A stretch of DNA of 53,279 nucleotides from Schoenoplectus triqueter (lineage: Eukaryota > Streptophyta > Magnoliopsida > Poales > Cyperaceae), in NCBI GenBank assembly GCA_964058805.1, contig CAXKVV010000201.1, positions 1-53,279 of the forward strand, written 5' to 3'. The notes under the pieces were generated by a model that saw nothing but the letters and a program-made list of their open reading frames with translations, had not been told where the DNA came from and did no database searches. A program made the translations under genes and the position numbers. Below are positions 20,692 to 32,069 of the stretch, piece after piece (positions within the stretch are counted from its first letter, which is position 1; every line of letters starts with the position of its first letter).

Positions 20692-23600
20692 ATGGAAAGA
20701 GCCACTTATTCTGATCCTTTCTCAATTGGTATGGCTTTTTTTGGTCCTAGTACATTACAATACTTGTTGAAAAATCATATTGTCCGTCTGTAATGGTTAA
20801 ATTCAATCAATCTTACTTGAGGTTTTAATTATGTTCTCTATCTGATGTCCAAATATTTGTTGAATGAATCTCGTGAAAGAGAATTAATGTTGGAGGTTCA
20901 AATCTTATATTCTGAAATATGAAAAAAGAAGTTGGATTTGGTAACAAGTCTGTGTTGCTATGTTTGCTCATAATGCAAACAATCCTCCTCCCTCCTCGTC
21001 TCCTTATTTTCATGCCCTTTTTCTCCCAGTTCGCATCCCTTCCCTCCTGTGGATCCTCTTTCCTTCTATCTCCTCCTGTGACTTCTGTAAAACCCAGCGC
21101 TGTATAGTTTTGTTTACCCGCAACGACAGATCCAGGCCTTCTATTGGCTCCTCTTCTGTGTCCTTTCCATTTGTTCTGCCGTCTAACTGTCCGACAGGGA
21201 TTCCTTCCCTTCATCTCAATCCAGCCTGCTATCGCCTCTGTCCTCAGTTGCAATATCATGGCCAGAACATTTTTCAATTCTGCCTCAGTCAGATTCACAA
21301 TTTGCACCAGCTGCATGATCTATTGCCTAAGAGAGCAACTCAAAAGTTGCCCAAATTCCCATCCTCAACCTTGTGCGGTGACCTCAATTGCTTGCTGGAA
21401 TACAACTGCACTGACTTCAATGCTAGGAAATCCTTGATGGGTTCCTCTATTTTGACTTTTGAGGTCTACAGGTCTATACTGAAGGAAACTCTTCTCAGAT
21501 CCGCCACAACCATAGCTACTTTTTCAGTTGGTGTCACCTTTGCATGGATAACAAGGATTTTGGTTCTGAGATATATAATTTTATATTAGATTTAGGTCTT
21601 CAGACTTTTGACTATATAGAAACTTAGCCCATCAGAATTGTTTTAAAAGAACAGATCTTAGCAATAAGGGTTGCTTTTTGATTGTGGGTCCTACTTGCAT
21701 AGACATGTAGAAACTATGCAGCATTGTGCCATAGAAAAAGTATTGCAGCACATGTGATTCTATTTTTCTTCATTCTATATGAAATCTTCAATCCCATGCT
21801 GTTATCTTTTTTAAATGAAAAGATGGTCTTTCATCTACTAAAATATCCCGCATTATTTTTTTACTGTTTGGGTAATATATAGATCAGGAATGCTGGATTC
21901 CTTGCTTGTAAGCATAAATAATATTTTGTTTCATCAGATTCTACTCTTATGCCTTTTAGGCCTTACTCCAATTAACCATATCTAATTAGAATTATTAGAC
22001 TAATTTTCTGTTGTCTTTTAACACTTTTAGGTTCAGAGGATCAAGCCTCCCAGTCATTGTCTGAGTCAACAGAGTTGCGGGAGAGCCCAGGGGGAGCTTC
22101 ACATAAGCGGAGAGCTCCTGTCGAAAGCCTTTTTGACGTTACTGGTTGTTCCTCGTCAGTAATTCCCGGTTCCAGTCATAATTCACCAGCACGCAGTGTG
22201 CGGCGGCGTCTCTATAGTTCCCCAACCACTCCAGAGAACACTCAGCAGTCGAGCCGGCTGTCGAGCCCCTTGCCACGACGGGTTCTCTGGACCACCCGAA
22301 ATAGGCAACAACGTACTTCCACTCCACCTCCACCATATCATCGAGATGAAGATGCCACAAGCACAGTACTTCCTGCTGTGCAAAGTGCTGGTCGAATCAT
22401 GAAAGGCAGCAAAAGCTTCTGCGAGCCCACTGGTGGTTGCTTTCCAGTAAGCCCCAATCTGATCAGCCACGAGTTTCAGAACACACAGTATTCAAGCCGG
22501 CCATCGAGCCCGTTGCCACGTGGGGTGCTTTGGATCAGCAGAAATGAGGAACAGCATACTACAATTCCACCTCCAAGTCCTTGTCAAGATGAACGTACCC
22601 CAAGCACAGTATTTCCTGCTGTGCAAAGTGTGGGTCGGGTGTCAGGAGCTTTTGCTGAGCCAACTGATGGTTACTTACCTATAAGCCCCAATTTGATAAG
22701 CCATGAGGTTCAGAACACACTGCAGTCAAGCCAGCCATCGAGCCTGTTGCCACATGGGGAGCTCTGGATCAGCCAAAATGGACAACATAATACTTTGAAT
22801 CCACCTCCATGTCCTCGTCATGATGAAGATGTCCCAAGCACGGTACTTCCTGCTATGCAAAGTGTTGGTCAGGTCATGTCAGGCAGTGAAAGCTTCTGTG
22901 AGCAAACTGATGCTTCCTTACCAGTGAGCCACAATTTGGTCCATAGCTCACCAATATGTAGTGTGTTGTGCAATCCATCAAGCCACTCGTCTCATGGCTT
23001 GCTATCAATCAACCAAGATGTGCTGCAGTGCTCCCCAAACCCTCCTTGTCTTACCAGAGAGGAGACATCAAGCACATTACTCCCAGCTGTGTTAAGTGCG
23101 GTCCAGGTGACCTCAGCTCCTGGCACTCCTCAGCACAACCTTTTGGAGTCAACAGCAGCAGATGGAAGGGCCTTCCAAGCTCAGCTTACTCTATCCTCGG
23201 GCATTCCCAACTCCAGGAGTGATTTTACCACGGCGATTCCATCAAGCACTTCTAGAGCCGCCTCTTTGACCCGTGATGAAGATCCCAGCTCACCTGGTTT
23301 CACATCGGTTCTAGAGTACAGCATGGCTGCTATTCGGATTCCATTGGATTTCTTTACGGGTTCGGAGCACAGCACGGCGTCAATTCGGATCTCCTTGGAT
23401 ACCTGGACGTCTGATGTAGATTATGGTTCTTATGATGATGATGCTTATCTCAGCATGGATCACAATGACTCTGATGAGGTAGGCCCTATTTCAGAACATC
23501 CATGTGCACTCTAGAAGTTTTTACTTGATATTTAGAATGGCGTGATACACAAATAAGGTTCTTAAATTTTGGTTATTTGCTAGTAGCTTGTGCCAGTGAA

Positions 23601-24870
23601 GTTGCTGTGTATTTACTTTTCCAACTATGGGTCTTAGTAAAGGCAACTCTAAAAATTACAGGTATCAATCATTGCTTGGACCTAGAACACAGGTAAGTTT
23701 TATGGATTTTTTTTTTAACATCATCAACAATTGAGACTCTGCTCTGCTTGGGTTTCATTTGAAGCCTACCCAATTTTTTGGGCCTAAAGGTTTTTTACTT
23801 TTTTGTTGTTGTTTTCTTGTTGAAAATCATCAACAATTGAAACTTAAAATAATTCTGTGAACACTGTTGTCAGCTTAGGGCACCCAATCTAGACTTCAAA
23901 TTTATTTATTTTTATAATGACATTAGACTATCTAGGTCCACTCTGAAATGATTCTTGTCTTATAATGTTTACTTTGTTTGAAGGATGACTATGATGATGA
24001 GCAATTACCAGTCAATCTGGACGAAGACGCTACATATGAGGTTACTCTCTATACTATTGTATTGATACGCTCACTATGAGAAAAGATGGTTTTAGTGTAC
24101 TATTTAGGTTTTTTAATTAAACATTCCTGGGATTAATGCAAAGAACACCTATAATTGTCCAGCTGATGCAGAACCTGATACAAATTTAAAACAAAATATC
24201 TGCTTCATGTCAGTTTTTATATAGGTCAATCTGCATGGTTGTTATGACATTTGTGAACTGCTTTCCACAAAAAGAAACTTTAGTTTATTTCCTGGAAAAC
24301 ATATTTGTATGTAACAAAAAGGAAATTTAAATTGTAGTCTTATTTTGGTTATTGTGTTTTCTCTTAGCTTGAATTACTGCTCTGACATATCCTTCTTTAG
24401 TCGATTCTTGGTGATTTTTACCCTTATATTATAGGAGTTGCTTGCCCTTGGGGAGAGTGTTGGTAATGTAAACACGGGAATAAGCTCCTCTGAAATGCAC
24501 GAGTTTGTGAAGGAAATAGTCTCTATGGGCGACCAAAATGAGATCTGTGTTATATGTCAGGTATTACTAGACCCTATTCTGATTTGTCATGTTTGTTGTC
24601 ATTAATTTAATAGACCAATGAATGTCTTGACCTTGAAACCAAACTGTATGATGTTAAACCAGAAATATAAAAGAAAGTCTGAACACTTGTTCATGGTTCT
24701 AATTTAATTGAATTTTTGACATTTTGTGACAGGATGTTTATGCTGATGGAGAGAGAGCAGGTCAGCTCTGTTGTGGCCATGCGTTCCATGTCCCGTGCAT
24801 TGCCAAATGGATTCGTGAGAATCCATCTTGTCCCATCTGTAAGCGCTCTCCAACGCGATGTGCGAGATAG
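20692..24870 (+). CDS. RING-H2 zinc finger protein, probable E3 ubiquitin ligase
   Basis: Five coding exons join in frame: 20692-20728 (ATG, MERATYSDPFSI), 22031-23478, 23984-24040, 24435-24560 and 24733-24870. All introns are GT-AG; the first is phase 1, the rest phase 0. The product is 601 residues. Exons 4-5 encode a C3H2C3 RING-H2: ICVICQ, then CCGHAFHVPC, IAKW and CPIC, with all eight ligands present. The RING sits at the very C terminus after an acidic region (DDYDDEQLPVNLDEDATYE) and ELLALGE. Such proteins recruit an E2 and transfer ubiquitin; the target is unknown. The 1448-bp second exon encodes a Ser/Pro-rich region of four ~80-residue repeats. No membrane segment is seen. The gene looks intact. 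Confidence 0.9.
20960..21589 (+). other. 209-codon open frame inside the first coding intron of the RING-H2 gene
   Basis: An ATG-started frame in the intron 20729-22030. It begins with an Asn/Pro/Ser-rich stretch (MFAHNANNPPPSSSPYF), has a Gln/His/Asn-rich middle (IHNLHQLHDLL) and a hydrophobic C-terminal stretch. The minus strand is also open over 163 codons (20825-21316). GC content is above that of the surrounding intron. A degenerate intronless retrocopy of a gene elsewhere is my best guess. I cannot name the parent. It could also be chance. Confidence 0.3.
22234..23150 (+). repeat. four ~80-codon tandem repeats inside the RING-H2 exon
   Basis: Units start at about 22234, 22477, 22711 and 22957, giving lengths of 243, 234 and ~246 bp and a shorter, most diverged fourth. 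Each carries SSPLPRGVLW-like, then a Pro-rich patch, STVLPAVQSVGR and SPNLISHE. Unit lengths are multiples of three, so copy number can change without breaking the frame. Confidence 0.85.
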
Positions 24871-25162
24871 TTTGTCTTCGAGATTTTTTTTTTATTTTAA
24901 AGCAACTTATATATTTCCTTTATTTAACTCCTAAAAACAGCATTGGCTATGCAAAGCATCACCGTTGTTGTTTTTAAGTTAATTGAATACTAATCGAAAA
25001 TTGGTTAAGAGCTGATACAGTTTTGTCCTCTAACATCTTAAATAATTTCAACTTTTACGCTAGTTGTATACTTGTATGTCATTTTACTCATGTGGCGGGC
25101 TCTTAAATTTACGTTCCTTTAATTGATTTGTGCCGCTGTTTTTGCTTTTAACTCTTAAAACC

Positions 25163-26888
25163 ATATTTGTTGTAATATCAAGAACCTTACCAAACACGGT
25201 TTGAAATACTCCTTTCCTATCAACTGGGATGTGCAATTGAGCGATGTTGTTATTTTTATTTCCTGGATGTATAAAATGAATAATGGCAACAAAACAAAAC
25301 GACGTACAATAAAAATATGAACATCCGAAAAAAAAAAATCATGCCTTGCTCAAACTTCACTCAGAAAAAAAAAATCATAGTGAGAAGTGCTGGACGGAGT
25401 TGTTGCCCTGAGAAAGAAACATAGGCACCATGTTAATCTATAATTGCCGTAAACTTGGGTACTCAACTAAAAAAAACTCAGATTTAAAAGGAAGGAAATT
25501 TAACACTCAGCTAAACTTATAGGTTAGGAAAAAATAGTGTAAGAGTAGAAAAATTGAGAATGATAAATGAGCATAATAAAAAAATGGTGATGTATAGATT
25601 AGCATGAGGATGATAAAAAAAATGACGTTATTTTAAATGATAGAAATATTATTTGAATTGTATATTTAAAAAAATATTGGAGAGTTAGGAAAAATAATAA
25701 TTATTTCATCTCCACTACAGAATAGTAGCTATTCTCACCCACTAATGAAAAATTCTGAGAATATAATATCCTCACTTCTTAGTATTGGCCAAAAAACTAT
25801 CCAACAGACCTTTTTTGGCATTTTAAAGAACATTATGCAAAGGATAAAAAAACATTTTCCACATCAAGCTTAGTACATATGGTAATAAGTCTCAGCTCTC
25901 TACGGAATGATATAAATTCAAATTCTGAAAGCAGCATATAAAAAATAATATATATCGAAATTTATGAGAACCATATTTAATTTAAAAAAAATATTTTGTT
26001 AATGTACAGAAACACTCCCCACTTGCGAGTAAAATTTGAGAACTTCCCTACAGCTCTCCCTCTCTTTCAATAAATAAATAAGTAAATAAAATAAATTAAC
26101 TTTTTGCCATACATAAAAGATTGAAACGGTGATGACTGACCTCTACCATTTAAACCGTGGACATACAAATTTTTGAAACAAAATAAATGAAAGGAACCGT
26201 ACACTCCTTCAAGTAGGGGTGAAAACATATCGGACAAGGTTAAATAGTGATCAAAATCATATCAAATTATATCCGTGTTTGTTTTAATTTTTTAAATATG
26301 AATATAAATATTTTTCGGATATATATATATGAATATGATAATTTTGGATATAAATATAGATAATATTTATATATTATCAAAGATAAATATAAAATTCACT
26401 TAAATTTTATAAAATCTATTGAAACATACAATAAAATTAGTTTTCTAATATAATTATTTATTTAAAAATATAGTACTAATGGAGAATATTATATATCTGA
26501 TATTCAAAAATGGATAATTAAGATTAAAAATCATATTCATACCATTTTTTATCTGATTATTTGAATATGGATAACCGTATGTAAATTTTCGGATACAAAT
26601 CGTATGCGTTCAAATATTATCTTTGTAAATTTGCACATTACCTTCAAATCATACTTTTAGCTAGCTCTTCATTCTGAAACAATTTCACATATATAGGCAA
26701 TTATCCAATATTTCATTACACAGAATAACTTGAAATACCTTATATGAATTTCATCAGAATAGTAAGAGAGATAAAATATGGTTACTCGCATTAACACTGT
26801 TCTAGCCAAATAAACTGATGAGGCAGCAACAACTTTAGGTAAAAACTAAATATATCCATAATCGATAAGACTCAAGTCTGCTATATAG
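25163..26888. repeat. large direct repeat, copy 2 (pairs with 10553-12346)
   Basis: It begins ~290 bp downstream of the RING-H2 stop codon and matches copy 1 in the same orientation, about 14.6 kb apart. Compared with copy 1 it has extra AT-rich sequence at ~25530-25745 and ~25865-25990 and lacks the 288-bp insertion. Its last ~600 bp, GATATAAATATGAATAT-like, are shared with copy 1. No gene seen. Confidence 0.9.
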
Positions 26889-27515
26889 TATGTCGTCGTC
26901 ATCATTACTATTATTATCATTATCTTTATTATTATAATGATTTTTTTATATTTGAGATATTTCATCTTTATAATTTCGGATTGAATTTCATTTCTAATCT
27001 AATTTAATTTATTTGAGATTAAAAATTTTATTATTGTTGTTTGTTTGTGTTGTCTCAAATTAGACTAAAACTAAAAGATATGTGGTATGCGTTCGACATA
27101 CAAACAACCAACCTATCAAATTTCATGAAGCAACATTCGGCGATAATCGTTAAAGATTAATAAATTCATGACAAATTCACATCATTCAATGAACAATAAA
27201 ATGTAGAACAAATTCATAGTCATATATATATATGGGCATGCTAACTGTACCTTTATAAAAATCTTTTAGAAAAATCACCTACCTTCTTATCAGCTGTATA
27301 AACATATATATACAGAATATATGAACACCTCGTGCAGATGGTCTGAACACCTTTTATCATCAAAATGAACACTCAGAGACAATGAAAATTCATTCTTGAA
27401 GATGATGATTGCCCACGGATGAAAAATTCATATTTCGCTAATTCGATATGTGCTAAAATAATCACCACGTTAAATTAATCACGTTCAAAGTTCCTTTAGT
27501 ACACCATCAACAGAC
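26889..27515. other. gene-free interval
   Basis: A short ATT/ATC run at ~26895-26945 and otherwise unstructured AT-rich DNA. Nothing I can annotate. Confidence 0.5.
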
Positions 27516-27765
27516 TTTTCAGAGAGGCATAAGCAAGATGTTCGGAGCGCCATCAAGAGGGTGTTCAGAGCATCTTTTATGGGTTGTCTAGAGAAACATA
27601 GAAGGATGTTCAAAGCACCTTTAAGAAAGCATTTAGAGCGACATCAAGAGGTTTTGGAGCACCTTTTTCAGGATGTTTAGAGCGCCATCAATAGAGTATT
27701 CAAAGCACCTTCTACAGGCTATTCAAAGAAATTTAATAAGAGTGTTCAAGCTCTATTGATAGGTG
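27516..27765. repeat. 23-bp minisatellite with alternating unit types
   Basis: Units begin at 27539, 27562, 27585, 27607, 27630, 27652, 27674, 27697, 27720 and 27743, spaced 22-23 bp. Two forms alternate: one like TGTTCAGAGCGCCATCAAGAG, the other like TGTTCAAAGCACCTTTTACAG. The higher-order unit is therefore ~45 bp. It is next to the gypsy remnant. Confidence 0.8.
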
Positions 27766-27789
27766 ACATGATTTTTCATAGACCAACTT

Positions 27790-28740
27790 GGATTCATTCT
27801 AATAGGGTTTTGTATGATGTGCGGTATGCTTAGAATGTATCACACAGTTTGAGACTTTGAGTGCCCAATCCTTTGTAGTTTTTACCAGACCATTTGTCTG
27901 TGGATGATATGGTATAGCAACTTTGTGTCTCACAACATGACAGCTCAGTAGGTGGTCAAACTATCTGTTAATGAAGTGTTTCTCTTTGTCACTGATGACA
28001 ATGCATGGCATTCCAAATCGAAGGAAAATGACATCATTGAAAAGGTGTTTCACAACATTGATATTAGCCCTTTGATAGACAATTGCCTCTGCCCACTTTG
28101 ATATATAATCCATAACAACTAAAATGTATTTTTTTCCCTCTAAAAGAAGGAAATGGTCCCATAAAATTAATTCTTCAAATATCAAAAATTTCAACCTCGA
28201 GCATAAGTTGCAGGGGCATTTCATTTCGTCTAGTTATGCTTCCCGTTCTTTGACATTTATCGTATGCAAGGACGAATACCCGGACGTCCTTAAAAATTAT
28301 GGGTCAAATGAAATCAAACTTAAAAGACCTTTTTGTAGCTGCCTTTGAGGAAGATGCATGCCCTCTGTAAGCAGATGAGTGGCGTTGGAAGATTATGTCG
28401 GATACTTCCTCTCTCTGGACGTAGCGTCGAAAAATTCCGCCAATCTCGACTATGAAATAGTGCTTGAAATCTACATTGAATTTCTTCCTTTGTTGCGATG
28501 TCTATTCTAACGGGAACATGCCGGCTACCAGATGATTCGTAAAGTTGGTATACCACGGCATTTGTTCACTACCCCTAAGTCCCTAACTATTTCTAATCTA
28601 TCCAACTGCTCAATCGCATGGATAATGTGCAGTGAGATGCCAGACTCGCTCCGAATTACATCTGAATTGTCCGTAATCTCATGTGTGTATCCACTGAGTG
28701 TAACTGTTTTCCCGAAATAGATTCATCGATCGGGACAAAG
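27790..28740 (-). pseudogene. Ty3/gypsy (Athila-like) RNase H-integrase remnant
   Basis: Reading minus from 28740, pieces occur in shifting frames. First is the end of the RNase H/connection region (~28560, YTNFTNHLVAGMF). Then comes the integrase zinc-binding region (HSSAYRGHASSSKAATK at ~28360, then a CDKC-like motif degraded to YDKCQRTGSI), EMPLQLMLEVEIFDI, and the core (LVVMDYISKWAEAI at ~28120, FGMPCIVISDKEKHFINR, IPYHPQTNG at ~27910). Several frameshifts and stops make it dead. LTRs and the rest of pol are not visible. The match is to plant Athila/Tat integrases by family knowledge, not by a search. Confidence 0.85.
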
Positions 28741-28789
28741 TTTGCCAGGGAGTTGTTGGATGTTAGTAAATACAGTGCTGATTTGAGTA

Positions 28790-29402
28790 TATAAAATCCC
28801 TGATGTCATTTGCTAAAAAAAAATGTTGTGTACAATTTAATCAAAGTCTTAAACCTGGCTTGGTTAGATCTGTAATGGACTCTTGGTGTAGTGATTCAAG
28901 CTTTTGAAGGTAGTTTGAACTATCTACAGAAGCAATAATGCACTCATATATCTGCCAATGCAAATATTAATCAATTCAACACAATGTTTCAAAATTTGGG
29001 ATGTTCCATAAGATTTAAACCTTAATTATGCAACAAATCACATAACTCCAGTGGCTTAATGTATCAATCAGTGTAACAAGCTAGATATTTGTTACAGTCA
29101 GAAGCTTTATTACAAGCTTTATCAAGAATGTAGCTGGTACTGTAATTATTGACATAAATTGTTCCTAGATGTTCTCAGCATATTTTGTTATTTCTTCATA
29201 CTTTCATGTTGGTCCAGTACTGCTTTGAGCTGTTTCGTTGTTGTATTAAACCCCAATTCATAAAATTGGATAACTTCCCTCAAGAAGCCTTGGCTAATTG
29301 ATCTCAATCTATTTTCGTTATTTTTTGTTTCAAATTGTTTGATTCAGACTTAGTCTGGCAACCTGTTAAATCTTTCTCAAAATCAGGGATACCTAAATCA
29401 AT
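28790..29402 (-). pseudogene. fragment of an unidentified intron-containing gene
   Basis: Exon-like pieces lie between proper splice sites on the minus strand. One starts at 29402 (TTGTTCTCAG/ATTGAT) reading IDLGIPDFEKDLTGCQTKSE. A frame-shifted continuation reads SQGFLREVIQFYELGFNTTT. A clean 97-nt exon at 28855-28951 (TTGGCAG/ATATAT ... AAGCCAG/GTTTAA) reads IYECIIASVDSSNYLQKLES. A possible next exon starts near 28826 and hits a stop. Gypsy sequence begins just after. It looks like part of a gene broken by that insertion. Family not recognised. Confidence 0.4.
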
Positions 29403-29694
29403 CTGAGAACAAAAAACAAAGCAAACAAAACTTAAGAACATCGGATACTAAATAGAATACCATGCCAGCAAACTTACTACCAGTATGTATCTGCCAAACT
29501 TATTCCTGGTTTGCATTAATAAGTCAAGTAGATGTAGTTATTCTACAAGTACTGTTTATAATTACATGCATTGGGAAAAAAATCTGAGAAATCTAATCGA
29601 ACTCACATCAGGCTGATATTTTTATTAATAACATAAAAAAATTTAAAAACACAAAAATAACATTTAATGGGCAGAAATCATGAAAGTAACAAAT

Positions 29695-29790
29695 TCACTT
29701 TTATTAAACGTGTACCTAGGTCCGCGTCTGTTAAAAGTGGACTCAGGTCCGTAATTATTAAGTGCGGACCTAGCATTTTTTTTACAGATC
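29695..29790. repeat. GGACTCAGGTCCG-type short repeats
   Basis: Units such as AGTGGACTCAGGTCCG and AAGTGCGGACCTAG are the inverse complement of the TCCGCTTTTAAGAAATATGG units at 29993-30105, so the two groups could pair. Confidence 0.45.
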
Positions 29791-29802
29791 CGAATTTAAG
29801 AG

Positions 29803-29912
29803 TTGAATATGAATATGGATATGGATATGGATATGGATATAAATATGGATATGAATATGAATATGGATATGAATAAGAATATGAATATGAATATGAATAT
29901 GGATATGAATAA
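29803..29912. repeat. (GAATAT/GGATAT)n hexamer microsatellite
   Basis: About 18 units of a 6-bp repeat alternating GAATAT and GGATAT. The Tyr/Gly/Glu-rich frame over it is an artefact. Confidence 0.9.
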
Positions 29913-31267
29913 TTCGTGTATTAAGAGTTGAATATGAATTAATTTTAATCAACGTATATAACTCAAATCATCTTATAATGTACTAATAAATTCAGATCCT
30001 CTTTTAAGAAATATGAATTCAGATCCGCTTTTAAAAAAAATATGGACCCAACTCCGCTTTTAAGAAATATGGACTCAGGTCCGCTTTTAAGAAATATGGA
30101 TTTAGACCGATTATAAACCCGTAGCTCTTTCAAATCCATACTTCCGACTTTCTCCAAACATAATAAAGGCCAATGAAAATTTTAATTTATTTTATATTAA
30201 TAAAGTTAAACACATATTTAAGATATTAACTAATAATTAATAATTTGACAGAATGATTTCGATTGTGGTTTATGCGGGTGGTAATATCATCACAGGATCA
30301 ACGAGTATTAATTATGATAATCCTCTTAGATTTTTTTTCTTGGAAATAAAGATATGTGTTTTGATGAGGTCAGAATTACGATATAAAGACAACTCGAATT
30401 ATTAGAGAATCAATATTTTTTTAGTATCAAGGCTCGGTATAATACATGAGGTACTAGTGCTTATCATTTTTGTTTAATTCCTATTCGAGATGAGGTTGAG
30501 CGACAAATGATATTTCAAATGGCAATAACAGAAATGAATTAGAGAATGGTTGAGTTGTATGTGAAAATATTATCAATTGATAATGTAGGGGATTCTTTGA
30601 ATAACCTACCCGAAATAAGTTATAGAACCGAGAATTGTTATACATTTTCATACAGCAGAAAATTTGAATACTCAGCAAGTAAGTCAATATGCCCATCACT
30701 CCATCACTGTTCCACCATCGAGAAGTAATATAAGTAATACTACTTTTGATTTTGCACGACATTCAATTAGCAGTGTCTCTCCTGCTATATCTTTGAACGT
30801 ACATAATAACATTAGTGAGTTAGGTAATTATATGAGTTAATTTATGATATAACCACGCATGTAAATAATTCTAATTTTTTTCTATCATAAATGCATCATC
30901 AAGTCAACGCGGTAATCAAACTACACGGAAGTCTTTTCCTGAAAGAATCAGATTGTTATTTAGAGGCTCTTCTAATCGCCGAAATTAAAATGATTGTATT
31001 GTATTGTATTGTAATGCAACTCTTTATATTTTTTTATAAATTATTATGTAGCTAATTATAATATTTTTATCATCAAATAAGTTGAACTGAATGTATTTTT
31101 TAATGTTATTAGGAGATTAACTAAATGCATTCAGCGAGTTTATTATCTCGGTTTATCAGAAAAAATAAATTATAAATTTAGTTAATAGCTTCAATAAAAT
31201 ATTAATAAACTTAGTTATTAACTTAATACACGAATCATTTATATTCAACTTTTAATACACGAATTAT
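29909..31267. mobile_element. possible ~1.36-kb element bounded by 27-bp inverted repeats
   Basis: 29909-29935 (ATAATTCGTGTATTAAGAGT...) is the inverse complement of 31241-31267 with one mismatch in 27. Between them lie short TCCGCTTTTAAGAAATATGG repeats (29993-30105) and a degraded open stretch around 30640-30830 with no recognised domain. No target duplication is clear, so it may be two inverted copies of a smaller repeat. Confidence 0.4.
29993..30105. repeat. ~28-bp tandem repeat, 4 units
   Basis: Four imperfect copies of a unit containing TCCGCTTTTAAGAAATATGG. The minus-strand frame over it shows the repeated SIFLKSG motif. No gene. Confidence 0.75.
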
Positions 31268-32069
31268 GTCTATTTTATTTAGATTTGAAAATAAAATGAT
31301 AAATTAGTCTTTGAAATAAAAATTTCAAGGACTCATTTATCTTTCAAAAAAGATCTGAGATCAACATAGTTTTATATCAAAATTTCAAACATTTATTTGA
31401 TGCAGTCTAAAATTCAAGGACCAAATTGATTTTTTTTAAATTCATAGACCAACATGATATTTTTAAAAGGACAAGGACCGACATATAAATGAAAATTTTA
31501 AGAACTAACTTGACTCTTTTAAGAAAGTTGGAGCAAAAAATAAGTCCTCCCTTTTTCATTTGTATCCCCTGCGTTCTTCAGTTTAAAAGCATGATAGCAG
31601 TTATTTATTACATTTTCATTTGGAGAGCAATTTTTAATTCCTCAGGGCACGTCACATCCCTCTTATTTTATTCATAAATGTGAATCATGTAAAGATTTAA
31701 ATTTATATATAATTTAAACTTTACAAAATTATTTTAAAATTAACATTCATTACACTTAGCAAATTATAATAAGTATCTAGCAATTGGCATGACATTGGTA
31801 GCGGTCAAAGTCAGTAATGAAAGTCTTCTATGCATGCAAATTGTTTCTCTTTTTTCAGTGTCTTTTTTTTTTCTTTTTTCTTTTTAAATGAGAGCCAAGC
31901 CTTTAATCCATATGATTTTTTTCTAATGTCCAATTTTAATTATTTTTTGGGCTGTTTTTTTAATCCTAGTGTTCTCCGATATAATCGCTGTATAATGCGC
32001 ACTAAACAGATAGAATATTTTGTGGGGCGTGAAAAGTAGTAATCCATATAAGCAGCGAGTCATGTATAA
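31268..32069. other. gene-free AT-rich interval
   Basis: Low-complexity T-rich stretches (31855-31985) and no supported feature. Confidence 0.5.

Noticed and set aside
22139..23375. Overlapping frames on both strands of the RING-H2 second exon
   Set aside because: The plus-strand frame that splices to the RING domain explains the region; the others break at repeat boundaries.
27516..27765. Regular 23-bp repeats as a CRISPR array
   Set aside because: Units are contiguous with no unique spacers, and the genome is that of a plant. The same holds for the arrays at 5470, 10199, 40375 and 49554.
29667..29876. Gly/Tyr-rich small protein
   Set aside because: The repeat part is just the GAATAT/GGATAT microsatellite.
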